A stretch of 64,000 nt of DNA from Oreohelix idahoensis (GCA_024509875.1 JAMPIV010012451.1:124001-188000), one strand, 5' to 3'; counted from the first letter of the stretch, positions 46,967 through 58,261 are shown. Notes: generated by a model not told the origin, from the sequence alone. Numbers and translations: made by a program.

Positions 46967-48165
46967 TACACCAATACCTCGCTCTTTCGACAGGTTAGGG
47001 ACCAGAGCTATGACGAAAGTCGAAAATCGACGAAAGTCGAAGCATAGCCTTTATTTAGCTTACAAATGCATTAGGGCCGCCAAAAAACGAAAATAACTAA
47101 CTATATAACACTTGCGAATGCGTGCAACACCTAGATAAACAGAAATAAACATAAGAGTAAAGAAAATACAGTAATAAATAAAAAAATACGTAAATAGCAT
47201 CTTACCTTAAAATCATTCTTGAGCAAGTAGACGGTGAATATATACAGTATGTACAGTTTTGAATGTTGGTAATTTAGGGGGATTCTAGACTTAGAAAACC
47301 AGATGGAGAAAATTGAGGTGGCTCATCTTCAGAACTGGAGGATTTCAATCTAATTCTTTTAGGAGAAGGGCACTTTGAAGGAGATCTAACTGGGGCTGGG
47401 GCTGATGTTGATGGCTCGGAATCTGAAGGGTTAGAGGGAGGGATGACTGAAGTTGGTTATGGCGGTTGCATCTTGAAAAAGGAGAGCAAAGACGTTTACC
47501 TCATTGATGTCTTCTTCCTTTCCCTAAGAAGTTCTCTGTAACAGGCTATTTGGTGTTCTAGCCCACTATTTACTTTTGAACTTCTGTCGAAATTTATTCT
47601 ACGTTGAAGATCTGCTGCTTTGTGTAGCCAACTACTTCTATAATTGTTTCAAGCTTCACTTGAAAAGCTCCTGCAGCTGCGGTATCTGCGCTAGCTGATT
47701 CTCCCTTCTCTGCTATATTATGCAAATTTGACCTTTTCTTAAATTTCTCAAACCAGCCCCTGCTAGCTCCAAATGTCTCTTCAGCTGATGTCTCTCCTTG
47801 TTCAGCCTTCATTGCATTAAATAAAGTTTGTGCTTTAGCCTGGATAAGATCTTGGATTAGAGGAATGTTGTGGCTGACTTGGTCTTCAATCCACACATTT
47901 AACACTTTCTCCATCTCACCAATTAAATTGTGCCGCTTTCTAATAAGTTTGGTATGCACTGGCGTAGCGTTTTTAATTTCCTCTAACACTTTAGCTCTGT
48001 TCTTTACAATTGTGCTAACTGTAATGCTTGGTACACCTAGCCTGCGGCCTATTTCAGCATTTAAGATGCCTTGTTCATTAAGCTTGATTAGATTAATCTT
48101 TTCTTGCAAATTGAGAACCTTATGGGTTCTTTTAACTTTGTCACACTTCAATGCAAAGTGGAAAT
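46967..48165 (-). pseudogene. Tigger/pogo-type transposon remnant lacking its DDE core
   Basis: Minus strand. 48151 down to about 47610 encodes a CENP-B/Tc5-type double DNA-binding region: KVLNLQEKINLIKLNEQG helix-turn-helix, then EKVLNVWIEDQV...GASRGWFEKFKKRSNLHN. It stops at QQIFNV, exactly where the catalytic domain (usually continuing DETG) should begin. 47605-47280 resumes with NFDRSSK...IACYRELLRERKKTSMR and a Ser/Pro-rich tail, the C-terminus of Tigger proteins. The catalytic domain is therefore deleted. The left end (CCTCGCTCTTTCGAC...GGTTAGGGACC) looks like a Tigger terminus next to a TA. The right terminus is missing. Confidence 0.8.
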
Positions 48166-48169
48166 GAAA

Positions 48170-49226
48170 AAGTTGATGAACTGGTGGCTACTTAGGATAA
48201 AATTGAAGAAAGTAAAGCGAGCTTCAATCAACATCAAATTAAACTTAGCCTTACTTAAATCAAATAAGAAAATGAGTGAAAGATACAACATTACAATACA
48301 GAATAGGTACAATGCAATAGAAAAAATACAGAGTATAGATGAACAGTGGGAAATGCTAAAGGAATCAATACATCAAAAGAAAACGTACCAGAAGTAAAGA
48401 GGACTGCAAAGAAGAAGTTGATGGCAGATGAAAATTTAAAACTGATGGATGCAAGAAGGAAGAAGAAGCAAGACAACGAAGAATATGACAGACTAAATAA
48501 GGAAATAGTAAACAAATGTCAAACAGCAAAAGAAGCATGGCTAAACCAGAAGTGCAGAGAGCTTGAAGTGCAGAACCGAAAAGACACAACATCTATGTAC
48601 AATCAAATAAATGAGTTAACAGGCAGATGGACACAAACAGTCACTGGCTGTTTGATATCTAAAGAAGGAACATTGTTAGTGGGTCATGAGAACATGATAG
48701 AAAGGTGGACATAATACATCAAGGAGCTGTATGATGATGAAAGACCAGATTTGAACGACCAGGACAGTTGTGAAGGACCTCCAATACTTGTGGCAGAGGT
48801 AGAGGATGCCATGCGCCACTTGAAGAAAGACAAGACGCCTGGACCAGATAATGTAACAGTAGAGGAAATTGAAGCTTTGGGAGAATTTGGAGTAAAGGTG
48901 ATAACAAAACTCTTAAATGACATCTATAACAGTGGTCAAATACCTGATGACTGCTAAAATTCATATTCATAGCTTTGCCAAAGAAACCTGGAGCCATAGA
49001 ATGTGAAGAACATCGCACCATTAGTCTTATGAGTCATGTGACCAAAATATTATTACGAATTATCACGAGAAGAGTGAGAAATAAAATTAAACCAGAAATC
49101 AGTGATGGACCGTGTGGATTTATAGAAGGTAAAGGCACAAACAATGCTATATATATTATAAGAACATTAACAGAAAGAGCCATAGAGATGAAGACAGATC
49201 TGTACTTGTGCTTTATAGATTACACT
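48170..49226 (+). pseudogene. LINE A linker and RT N-terminal part
   Basis: Three consecutive frames separated by a stop (48712) and small shifts read KKVKRASINIKL, ENMIERWT, EVEDAMRHLKKDKTPGPDN (RT block 0/1), LPKKPGAIECEEHRTISLMS (block 2), GFIEGKGTNNAI and LYLCFIDYTKA (motif A with D). LINE B interrupts directly after motif A. Confidence 0.8.
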
Positions 49227-49239
49227 AAGGCAAATGACA

Positions 49240-50755
49240 CTTTCTGATACCCTGGGTAGCTATAGACCTATAAAAACAACATGGGGTAACGCTGGAACGT
49301 TTGCGTACGATGTGTACGAGGGATTCCAGGGTAAAAGAGAAACGGTGGCAGTCGCAATTGACCCAGAGGATGCTTATAACAGTGTGGACTTTGCAACTCT
49401 AATAAACTGTATAATAGCACGTGGCGTAAACCCTTGGATAACAAGGTGGATAGCAGCTGCCTTAATGGAGCTTGGGAACTTGGACATCAAAATCAATGCG
49501 CATTTGCCCGGGCCTACCCCAAGGTTCTCCATTATCACCAGTGCTGTTTAACATTTACACAGCAAAAGTAGCAACCTTTCAACCAACAGGACTGGGACGA
49601 ACATTAACTTTCGCAGATGACATACTCATGTACAGAACTGGTTCAGACAGACAGGAAATGGTCCAAGGCATACAGGAGACACTACAGGCGGTTTCTAAAT
49701 GGTGTGAGGAAAGCGGATCAAAGGTCAATCCCAACAAGACCTGTGTGATGTGGTGCTCTTTGAACAACTCCATAGTGAAAGCAGACCTTCCAGATATCAC
49801 TTTCAATGGGCAGAACATTGAAAGGCAAGACAGGCTGAAGTATCTGGGAGTAACGTTTGATCGTGGGCTATCATTCAAATATCATGTCGAACTGATCATA
49901 CAGAAGTGCAAGCGAGGACTGGCAGTCTTAAAAACAATGGCTGCTGCGCGCTTGGAACAGAGACTATTGTTTCTCCTGCATCATCAGCTCGTGATTTCAG
50001 TAATCGAGTACGGGTAAGGAATACTCACGCTGTCAGTGTCGCAATGTGAACGACTGGAACGCATTCAGAATGAAGGAATGCGACTAGTTTTGGGCTGTAT
50101 GCGTGATACCCCCATTGTGACAATGAGATACATGCTCGGATTGCTGTCGATTAGATCTTGGTATGCGATAGCCCAGGCAAAAGCCTATATGCGGGTAACC
50201 ACCGACAAAAGACACCCCCTACATGAGAACGTAGCTGACATCAAAGGAGCAAGAATCAAGAGGGGGATGTCATGGATGGCACAGGCAGAGGATACGATTG
50301 ATCAGGTGACCAGGGTTGAAAATGTATCCAGAGGGGAACAGTGGAGTAAGTCAGGGGAGAACTGGATAAACTACCAGTCTTGAAGAACTGGTGTGGATCT
50401 ACTGTCCTGGTCATGCAGGGGTACGTGGCAATGAGAGAGCTGACAGACTGGCATCAAGAGCACCCATAGTGGGGACACTGGGCATGGATAAGGGAGAGGC
50501 ACTAAGAGCAATTAATGATCGCCTGCTGGATAATGACACTGCAATGGATGAATCAACAAGGCTGAGACTGTTGGAGTTTGGCATCAAACGTGGGACCAGC
50601 AGAAATGGACGTGAGAGAAGATGCATCCGTCGTATGTACAACCAGCGTGCTACAGGTACAATTAGCATTCATACTCTTCGACATTTGCTGAGGGAGACTG
50701 AGCACCTATGGGTTTGCCTGGAGTGAAGTGAGGTCGATACTGATTAACAATAACA
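49240..50755 (+). mobile_element. LINE B (R1/Jockey-like), 5'-truncated, inserted in LINE A
   Basis: Starts inside RT and ends in ACAATAACA. Flanks AAGGCAAATGACA (49227-49239) and AAAGCATTTGACA (50756-50768) form a 13-bp duplication with three mismatches. Encodes RT motif A (AVAIDPEDAYNSVDF), then, after a frameshift near 49510, GLPQGSPLSPVLFN (motif B) and LTFADDILMY (motif C), the KYLGVTFDR block, and an RNase H domain with CPGHAGVRGNERADRLAS. Other pieces of the family are at 20589, 35462 and 36600. Confidence 0.85.
50391..50726 (+). pseudogene. RNase H domain of LINE B
   Basis: Contains the GHAGVRGNERAD motif with its Asp, then a GRERRCIRRMYNQ...LRHLLRETEHLW tail in place of a Cys-His finger. 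It provides the undisrupted reference for the insertion at 20832-21116. Confidence 0.8.
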
Positions 50756-50900
50756 AAAGCATTTGACAAAGTGAAGCATGAGGAAATTATCTAAATGTTA
50801 GAAAGCATCAACATTGATGGAAAAGACTTGAGGATAATAAAGAACATGTACTGGCAGCAAACAGCAGCTGTTAGAATTAGCAGCCATATAGGACCGTATC

Positions 50901-51328
50901 TTCTTTGTCTTCTTTGATCCTTAGCCGCCGACCGTCAAAGCAGTAAGTGGCCATTACGCCTGGTGGCGTCTTGTAGGGCAATAACAAATTGATTCCACTT
51001 TGCTCGGTCGGCGGCCATCCTTCGTACAGTGCCCCAACTCTGGTTCATTCTTTGCATCTCAGCCTCCACAGTCCTCCGCCAAGTTGTTTTTGGTCGGCCT
51101 CTCTTTCGTTTTCCTTCAGGGGTCCAAAGCATAGCTGTTCTCGTGATGGCATCGGGGTCTCTTCTGAGGACATGGCCAACCCAGCTCCAGCGTCTGCCAG
51201 CTATGATGGCGTGCATGTCCTCTTGCTTGCTCCGAGTAAGCAGATCTTGGTTGGTGATGGTATTCGGCCAAAAGATTCGGAGAATTTTTCTTAGGCATGT
51301 TGTGTGAAAAGAGGACAATTTCGACATT
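50901..51328 (-). mobile_element. LINE C 3' end, 5'-truncated, inserted in LINE A
   Basis: 428 bp flanked by the exact 14-bp duplication TATAGGACCGTATC (50887-50900 and 51329-51342). The minus strand reads RRWSWVGHVLRRD, TPEGKRKRGRPKTTWRRTVE and a RMAADRAKWNQFV tail followed by GGATCAAAGAAGACAAAGAA, the characteristic end of this LINE group. A degenerate relative lies at 62485-62700. Confidence 0.9.
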
Positions 51329-51342
51329 TATAGGACCGTATC

Positions 51343-51590
51343 AGCAAGTAAAAATGGATGTCAGGCAGGGATGTGTGCTGTCACCGGATCTGTTCAATCT
51401 ATACAGTGAAAATATAATGAATTCTCTAGAGGACATGCCAGGAACATCATTCGGCGGACATAATATAAAATACTTGAGATACGCTGATGATACAGTCTTA
51501 ATAGCAAAACGTAAAAAGGAGCTGCAGGAAATGGTTGATACAATAGTGATAGAAAGTGAAAATAAAAGCCTTAGCCTTAATAGTGTGACC
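51343..51590 (+). pseudogene. LINE A RT motifs B and C
   Basis: Reads VRQGCVLSPDLFN (motif B) and LRYADDTVLIA (motif C, both D present) to KSLSLN, where an unidentified insert begins. Together with 50769-50886 (KAFDKVKHEE) it completes the RT palm that was split. Confidence 0.8.
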
Positions 51591-53349
51591 GTGTGGCCAG
51601 AAATGTGTAATTTTAGACTTGAGTAATTAGTTGTCGATCTTGTCTACTGTGTATATTTGCGTTCATGTGGAATTCTCACACGGGAATGCGCGATCTAAAC
51701 GAAACACACCTTTGCCATCCGTGAAGAAGACAGACGTGTGAGAAGCAGAAGATCTAATGGGAGACACCCTCGGTTGTTAGACATCTCGGCGCTGTCTGAC
51801 ACCAGAAGAAAACACCTTTTTGAGCACGAAACCGTAAGAAGTGTGAGTAGGGCAACGGATATCGTGGGATGTAACAGCCCATTAGTGGGCGGACCTTGAG
51901 TTGTGTCGATTAGGAAGATACTCTTGACTAAGATGTGATCTCATGTCATCCAAACTGAGCATAGGACTCTTGATTTGCTCCTTAGAGGGATGGGAGGAGC
52001 TTTGCCTGACATTTTTGGCGTGGCTATCATGTGGTACAGGGGTGGAGATGTAGATTTAAACTAGAAGAGTTGAAGGCTTCAGTCAGAGAGCTGAGAAGTG
52101 CCAGATCGTCTTCATGTGCGGTATGCATCCTCGATACGATACACCAGTGAGGTAGAGGATTTGATACGCATATGTTGCGTCTTCGCTAAGAGAACTAACG
52201 ACATAGAGGTATGCTTGCATATGAGTACATTTTTTATAATACTTAAAGTAATATTAGACGTTTCAGGTTTAGAGTTATTGCTTATTAGCGTTTGTCTATC
52301 TATAGTTTGATAGAAGCTGATTTGCGATGTATGTGTTGTCTAGTGTAATTTCACGTAAAAATATCTCATCGCTATTTTCAACCGTGAGACTGTGTTAAAT
52401 GTGTAAAGTACTGAAGTGATTTTATTAGAGGAATTCTAGTGCCACGATGCGCTGTATACAAGTGTGTACGTATTACCATTATTATTATTATTTGTGTAGT
52501 GTTAAGCAATAGTTATATTGCATTCTTGTGAGCCGTAAGTGTGGTTAATTTTACATCAGTGATTATTGTGAGAGAAAGATTAGGGTACCTTCTAGCTCCG
52601 TGAGTAGTCTATGCCTATTACATTTAGTATAGAGCTGTAAGAATAGAGTACCGTATATATATATATATGCCGGCGTGATGCCGACCACATCACCCCTCGT
52701 GTGCCGACGGTCAAGATAATATGGGCCTAACATCATATTCCCAATATGCCTCAATGGGCGTGTAACGGGTTCCTTTACCTTTTTTTTTTATATATATATA
52801 TCTGCTTGTTCTTTAGAGCAGCTAGGCCTCTAAGATACTGATAAATTGATGTCATTTAGACCAGTGCGCTGTGTGGAATATTTCATCATAGATAGAAGTG
52901 CTTCATTTAAGTTTTCTCTCGCGTGATGATGTAGTTAGTATTTAGCATGAGTATGAAGGCATTATTGGTGACTGAAATATGTTTATTGTATGATTACACA
53001 CAACACACACAACACACACACACATGGTCATTTAAGAGCATGTAATTGCATATTTTCACACATATGTATGTATTATTACGTAGATGATGTTTGTCCATTA
53101 ATACGATGCTAGTTTATGTTGTTTCATTTTATTTCAGAGAGTCCAGCAGTCTGTGCTGGGTTATTACTGTATATGGTGTTACGTTGTGAATACCTAAATA
53201 GCTTGGTTATATGGTGTTGTATAGGAATTATCTACAAAGTAAACTTGTGGACAACATTGTTTTCTGTATGATTCATGTGCTACCTGATAGGGTTTCATTA
53301 ATAAAAGTGGGACCCCTGTCATCAAGAGTTTTTCTGTGGCTGCGGAAAA
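51591..53349. mobile_element. Unidentified 1.76-kb insert in LINE A
   Basis: LINE A sequence is expected to pass directly from ...SLSLN to ...VMVVSKK; here about 1.76 kb intervenes. No long ORF, LTR or terminal repeat was found. Inside it, 52660-52800 is a separate GC-richer block between TA runs, with GTGATGCCGACCACATCACC and a T tract, probably a small nested SINE or MITE, and a CA-rich run lies at 52994-53022. Confidence 0.5.
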
Positions 53350-53459
53350 AAAAAAGGCAGAAGTAATGGTCGTCTCAAAGAAAAGGGCTTCCCCAGAATG
53401 CACTATCAAAGTAAATAGAACCGTTTTAAGACAAGTCAATAAATTCAAATACCTGGGCA

Positions 53460-53707
53460 TTGCGTCAGGGTCAGCGAACCAGAGCTGACCAAGACCCTAC
53501 TCCACCTCCACGTGGTGGTCCTGGAAACAGGCTGCATCACTGCAATCTGGCTAATAGAGTAGGGATCGAAGAGGGGAGGCAAACCCGGTCCAAAAAATGC
53601 CGTGCTGAAGTCGGATGTGTCGGCCGAAAGGCGCAGATATCGCAGCTCCGGTGTAAACAGACACAACGCAACCAACGTCCGTTTCAGGACGAACGAGGAA
53701 GAAAAAG
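53460..53707 (+). mobile_element. SINE-like element S in LINE A
   Basis: 248 bp flanked by the exact 13-bp duplication AAATACCTGGGCA (53447-53459, 53708-53720). Starts TTGCGTCAGGG and ends GAGGAAGAAAAAG. Closely matches 34853-35100. No clear box A/B promoter was recognised, so it could be the 3' end of an unseen LINE rather than a tRNA-SINE. Confidence 0.85.
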
Positions 53708-53720
53708 AAATACCTGGGCA

Positions 53721-54285
53721 CATTAATAACAAAGGATGGAAGATGCATCTCAGAAGTGTAGAGCAGAATGGCTCAGGCAAAAGCAGCATTCTATAAAATG
53801 AAGAGTATTTTATGCAACAAGTCTTTGTCATTGGAAGTTAGAAAGAGAGTTCTTCATTGTTATGTAGAACCAATCCTGACATATGGGAGTGAGTCATGGA
53901 CAATTAGTAAACAAATATGGAAGGCAACAGAGATGTGGTGTTACAGAAGAATGTTAAAAATACCATGGACAGCCAAAAAGAGTAATGAGGATGTCCTGAA
54001 AGAGGCCAATGCGCAAAGGAAACTTATTTCACAAGTTAGAAAAAAGCAATCCACTTTTTTGGGCATGTTATGAGAAGAGGAAAGCTGAAATATATCGTAA
54101 CAACAGGTAAGATTGAAGGAAAAAGAGATAGGGGAAGACAGAGAGAGCAAATACTGGACAGTTTGACATCGTGGCATGAAGTCAACAGCAGAATTGATAA
54201 ATTGTACTGGAGACAGGAAGTTGTGGAGAGACATGATCTCCTACGACAGTAGGCACGGTACTTGAAGAAGAAGAAGAATTAACAG
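53721..54285 (+). pseudogene. LINE A RT thumb and 3' end
   Basis: Reads YLGTLITKDGRC, AKAAFYKMKSILCNK, LTYGSESWTISKQ, WCYRRMLKIPWTAKKSNEDVL, GKIEGKRDRGRQREQILDSL, ending ...RYLKKKKN with a GAA tail. Broken by a stop at 53758 and another near 54071. Confidence 0.85.
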
Positions 54286-54339
54286 GAATGCGAGTACAGT
54301 GATTTAAGTTTCACGCTTTTGTTAGAATAAAATCAACTG

Positions 54340-54575
54340 GTATTTTCATAATGGACGAAGATCGGCTACTACGACAAGTATGGGAAACTAAGAGCCCGGG
54401 ATCCAGACCTCCAGGACGCTGGGAGGACAACATTAGACAATCTCTGAAGAACCGAGGACTAGAATGGAACCAGGTCATGAAGAAGACAGCCGGTAGGACA
54501 GTATGGTGCTCTCTCTTTCAAGCCTCTACACCTCACGGTAGATGAGAAACGACTAAGTACGTAAGTAAGTAAATA
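54340..54575 (+). mobile_element. RTE-like 3' fragment
   Basis: Carries DEDRLLRQVWETKSPGSRPPG..WEDNIRQSLKNRGLEWNQ..KKTAGRTVW and a TAAGTACGTAAGTAAGTAAA tail, as in the element at 11902-14995, with a small in-frame deletion after RPPGR. Confidence 0.85.
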
Positions 54576-54654
54576 AGGTATTTCCCGCTGCAGAAAAAGC
54601 TGTGACCTCGTTGGCGAGAAATTGGGTCAACCGTTCAGGCTCAGAACTAACGTA

Positions 54655-54909
54655 AAAAGTAAAGATAGTCCCATAGCAGATACTGCCGTAGGGGAGTGAA
54701 GTGTTAGAGACTTCACTATACTAGCTCCAGCATCGAGAGGTGGGGTTGACCAGTTCCCTTCCTCGCTGCCTTTTCCTTCTCTAACTCAAAAGAAAAGTCA
54801 TGTACCAATTTACAGCTAGGTAAACTGGAGCGTGATGATACCGTGAATCGAACCCAGCACCTTTACCGTTAGAGACTAGCGCTCTAACCACTCTGTCAAT
54901 CGGACGGTC
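54655..54909 (-). mobile_element. tRNA-derived SINE, complete
   Basis: 255 bp flanked by the exact 13-bp duplication CAGAACTAACGTA (54642-54654, 54910-54922). On the minus strand the head has a box A-like GACAGAGTGGTTAGAGCG and a box B-like GGTTCGATTCACGG at tRNA spacing, as in a Ser/Leu-type tRNA-derived pol III promoter. The body follows, then a CTATCTTTACTTTT tail. An older copy is at 34035-34215. Confidence 0.88.
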
Positions 54910-54922
54910 CAGAACTAACGTA

Positions 54923-55344
54923 GCGACTTTTAATAGCGCGCAAACAGCCGTGTTCTATGTGTTTGGGTTACTTAACACAATATGAGTCATACGGGTGCAG
55001 GGTTACTTAAAGTGGGTGCAGACATACAATCCACTCAATAGTGATTAATCCAACTATAGCCATAGAGTTATAGATCAACAGGTTTAATAATCACTTAGAG
55101 TTTAACAATATTTTCGTGATCGAGCCAGTTTTCTGTCATGGAAAGCTGCACGTCGCATTGTCTCGATCAAGAAATCATAAAATGCAAAAGTAGAAATTAA
55201 AACAACAGAAAATCAAAGTACTCTTTTGATGGACAATCGGATATTCACACCTAACATTATTTTTCCACAAGTATTTGAATAAGTAAAATTGCCGCTAAGT
55301 TCTCGTAATTCTCGTCATATGACGGGCTTTTACTCAGAGTGTTA
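54923..55344. other. No gene recognised
   Basis: AT-rich spacer. Confidence 0.4.
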
Positions 55345-55412
55345 TAATAAGAAGGAAGTTGGAGCATAGCGTGACAACAGGAAAAATCGAAGAAAATAAA
55401 AAGACAAGAGGA

Positions 55413-55505
<93 letters not shown>

Positions 55506-55630
55506 ACTGGACAGTCTGACTTCATGGCATGAACATAATTAACAACAGCATTGATAAATAACAGTGGAGCCAGGATGTTGAGGAAATACATGATCGCCTA
55601 AGCCACCAGACACGATACTTGAAGTGTTAA
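55345..55630 (+). pseudogene. Second LINE A 3' end with internal GA expansion
   Basis: Parallel to 54080-54275: GTGACAACAGGAAAAATCGAAG, then the AGACAGAGAGAG coding stretch expanded into a GA microsatellite, then GATACTGGACAGTCTGACTTC, GTTGAGGAAATACATGATCGCC and a final GATACTTGAAG. Confidence 0.8.
55415..55501. repeat. GA microsatellite, about 43 units
   Basis: Pure GA repeat embedded in the LINE A tail; the donor sequence at 54141-54150 has only about three GA units. Confidence 0.95.
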
Positions 55631-57079
55631 GAATAGACAGACCTAGGGAACTGCATAATATAGTCAAACAATGTTTAGCACGAACAGAGGTTAATATATA
55701 GTAGATGGGAATGTGAAGGTCTGATGCTGTTCTTACAATGCATATGACTTTTAACAGGTGAAAGTCAATTACATATCTGTTAAAGTCAGTTATATAGCTT
55801 GAACCACCAGGCCTTTCAAACCCTCCACCTTAATATTATTCTTGTTCAGAGTTTCTGCTTGATTTTGTTCATTTTTTTTTTTTTTTTTTTAGCATGCAAG
55901 CATAATTGGTAATTGTGATTTTCCCTATTTACAATGATTTGACAAGTGTGATGCCACTTTCTCATATCGGCAGTTGTTCATATTATTTGGAATTGAAAAC
56001 AATATATATTCTTATTATAACCCATCAGAGGTTGAACAGGATATTTTTCTTCATTAATTAAAAAATTATACTTGAAGAAGAAGATATCAACGTTTCCCGT
56101 TTTGCTCCATATGGAAGCCTGCACCAAAATGTGTATGTGTCATTGCAGTAGTGGTTTAAGTACAAATGTGTTTGGCATAATGATGCTGCCAATCTCATGC
56201 GCAGTCTCATATTAGTCGCCTTTTAGGACACGCCTGAGTGAGTAGTTGACCTATTCTTTCTATGTCTCCTGAGAGACCTTCGGAACCTACACAGTGCACC
56301 ACATGAGAAACCAAAATAATTGACCATAACCGGACACTTCACGGCCCAAGCAGAAAATAAAAGAAGATTTGTTCCGCGAGCATGGAGGCTACTTTTGAAC
56401 TTTTAGACAACCGGCCACAGGGATAGCACTCTTGCCAACCGAGAAAACCCAAGCGATGCAAGTTTGCTACGGGCATGGCAAAGAATTGCACTTGCGAAGG
56501 CTCATCGACATTACCACATTATTATTAATAACACACTTTTTGTTGTGCAAACACTTGTGTAAAATATATCTTTCATTATTTATAGCTTATGGACCCGTAT
56601 TCAGCAAGACTGGCGCTAGACCTGTCAGCCTTGCCAAACAACATGAATTCTTAAATGTTAATACAGCAAAGTACGGTGCGCTGTTAATCCAGGGCAGTCC
56701 ATTGCGCATACGTTGTTTGTACGAATAGAATTGAGCTAACAAGTTGTAAGTGTATGCAGGAAAGTAGAATATTGCTTGAATAGAAGTAGGCGGTTGAAAT
56801 GAAGTAGCCTAGCTATAGTGGGGCGTTTGTCTCGCCCAAAGGGCTATCGATTCGGCGGTCAATTAAAATGCCGACGTAGTTAGGGTTAGGCCTACCCTTA
56901 ATTGCTGTGTCTATGAATTCTTATTTAAGGCCGTTTCAACGTGGACGACTTAAGTGGCAGCCAGATCTATAGACAGTTGGGCGAAAATTGACATACATCC
57001 CACTATAGTTCATTTTGACTTGAAATAATATGCCTACATATGTAAATTTGTCATGCTGGCCTTTAAAGCATGTATACAC
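55631..57079. other. Gene-free stretch
   Basis: T run at 55866-55891; no supported gene. A weak GTTTCCCGTTTTGCTCCATATGGAAGCCTGCA block near 56091 may be a decayed reverse copy of repeat X. Confidence 0.4.
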
Positions 57080-57318
57080 TGCTTAGACTACGCTGGCTTT
57101 GACATAACCACTGCATTGAAGAGGGTCAGATCCCCAAAGATATTTTCTACTGGCAGATGGCAAAAGAAAAGTCAGGCAATCGCAGCTGAGGTTCAAAGAT
57201 GTATGTAAAAGAGATATTAAGGCATTGGGCAAAAATACAGCAACCTGGGAGGATGAAGCTGCCGAACACACCAAGTGGTGATGCTCCCTACGTCACCACC
57301 TCAGGTTGGGCAAAAAGA
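57080..57318 (+). pseudogene. LINE 3'-terminal coding fragment
   Basis: Frame-shifting between adjacent frames, the sequence reads IPKDIFYWQMA, LRFKDVCKRDIKAL, NTATWEDEAAEHTKW and LRHHLRLG, the conserved C-terminus of a common non-LTR group. It runs directly into the 29-bp minisatellite. Confidence 0.7.
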
Positions 57319-57550
57319 AGCTCTCACAACAAGCAGAAGAGAAAAGAAGCTCTCACAACAAGCAGAAGAGAAAAGAAGCTCTCACAACAAGCAGAAGAGA
57401 AAAGAAGCTCTCACAACAAGCAGAAGAGAAAATAAGCTCTCACAACAAGCAGAAGAGAAAAGAAGCTCTCACAACAAGCAGAAGAGAAAAGAAGCTCTCA
57501 CAACAAGCAGAAGAGAAAAGAAGCTCTCACAACAAGCAGAAGAGAAAAGA
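57319..57550 (+). repeat. 29-bp minisatellite, exactly 8 units
   Basis: 232 bp = 8 x 29. The unit is AGCTCTCACAACAAGCAGAA followed by GAGAAAAGA. One substitution only (G to T at the end of unit 4, near 57433). The unit encodes KLSQQAEEKR, the last residues of the LINE fragment it grew from. It contains no stop in any plus-strand frame, so three long overlapping frames appear; none is evidence of a gene. Confidence 0.9.
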
Positions 57551-58261
57551 ATACACTGAAAGGAACACTGGGCAAAACAAACAATTGAGGGCTATCACCT
57601 CAGGGGTGCATTTCCATAGTCAGTTAAATGAAGGGGGCTACTAAACTAAATTTTTAATTAATAGATTATGAGGGTAGAATTACAGAATAGTAGACAGATG
57701 CATTCATGTCGGCCAACTGCGTATTGATACATCAACTGTGTTGCTTGCACTTAAACATACCTGCTATCGCTACAAACATGAAGGCTGTATGTTTTAAAAC
57801 AAAGGAAGAAAGAAGCCATCACTGAGATGTTTTTATTCAACCAGACCCCATACATCTCTTAGACTGTGGACATTCACAATGGTCCATAATGAAACCATTG
57901 CTGATGTTTTAATCTAACAGATGATGAGCCCGGTGAATTGACCAGGAAAAAAAAAACAATGCGAAAGTTGGATGCATTAACTTTTTGTTTATAAGTGACA
58001 CTTTTCATTAGACATTATCATTTACCACAGCCTATTTATTTCTATTTTGTACTAGATCTTTTTTCGGGACTTTTACTTAAAGATGTGGGCAAGCAATTTT
58101 ATGGCCATAAAATTAAGCATTCAATTGAATATGACACACCGCCGAAGTTTAATATTACACACTGCCAGAGAGAAATTGATATAGCTGAGACTTCTCATAA
58201 GCTTAGAAAAAAAAAAAATATGAAGATTTGAGTTTGGAAATCATGTCTGATTGTCAGTTTC
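57551..58261. other. No supported gene; possible upstream exon
   Basis: A frame at 58053-58220 (SGLLLKDVGKQFYGHKIKHS...) follows a plausible acceptor (TTTTGTACTAG) but ends in an A run without a clear donor. It could be an exon of the gene at 58531, or noise. Confidence 0.3.

Larger units (their letters stand above)
46755..54285 (+). mobile_element. LINE A: one non-LTR element split by at least five insertions
   Basis: Plus-strand pieces of one endonuclease/RT element occur in collinear order: 46779-46966 (endonuclease, INLIQIYAPTADS), 48170-49226 (linker and RT start), 50769-50886, 51343-51590 (RT motifs B and C), 53350-53446 and 53721-54285 (RT thumb and tail). Each gap holds another element. 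The tail ends in GAAGAAGAAGAA. All pieces contain stops or shifts. The endonuclease C-terminal half is missing between the first two pieces. Confidence 0.75.

Noticed and set aside
55334..55591. Minus-strand Ser-Leu repeat frame
   Set aside because: Translation of the GA microsatellite.
57199..57644. Three overlapping plus-strand frames with KLSQQAEEKR-type repeats
   Set aside because: Artefact of a 29-bp minisatellite with no stop in any frame, not proteins.
58053..58231. Possible upstream exon of the Ulp1/MULE/SWIM gene
   Set aside because: A plausible acceptor exists, but no clear donor and the frame ends in an A run; left as unproven.
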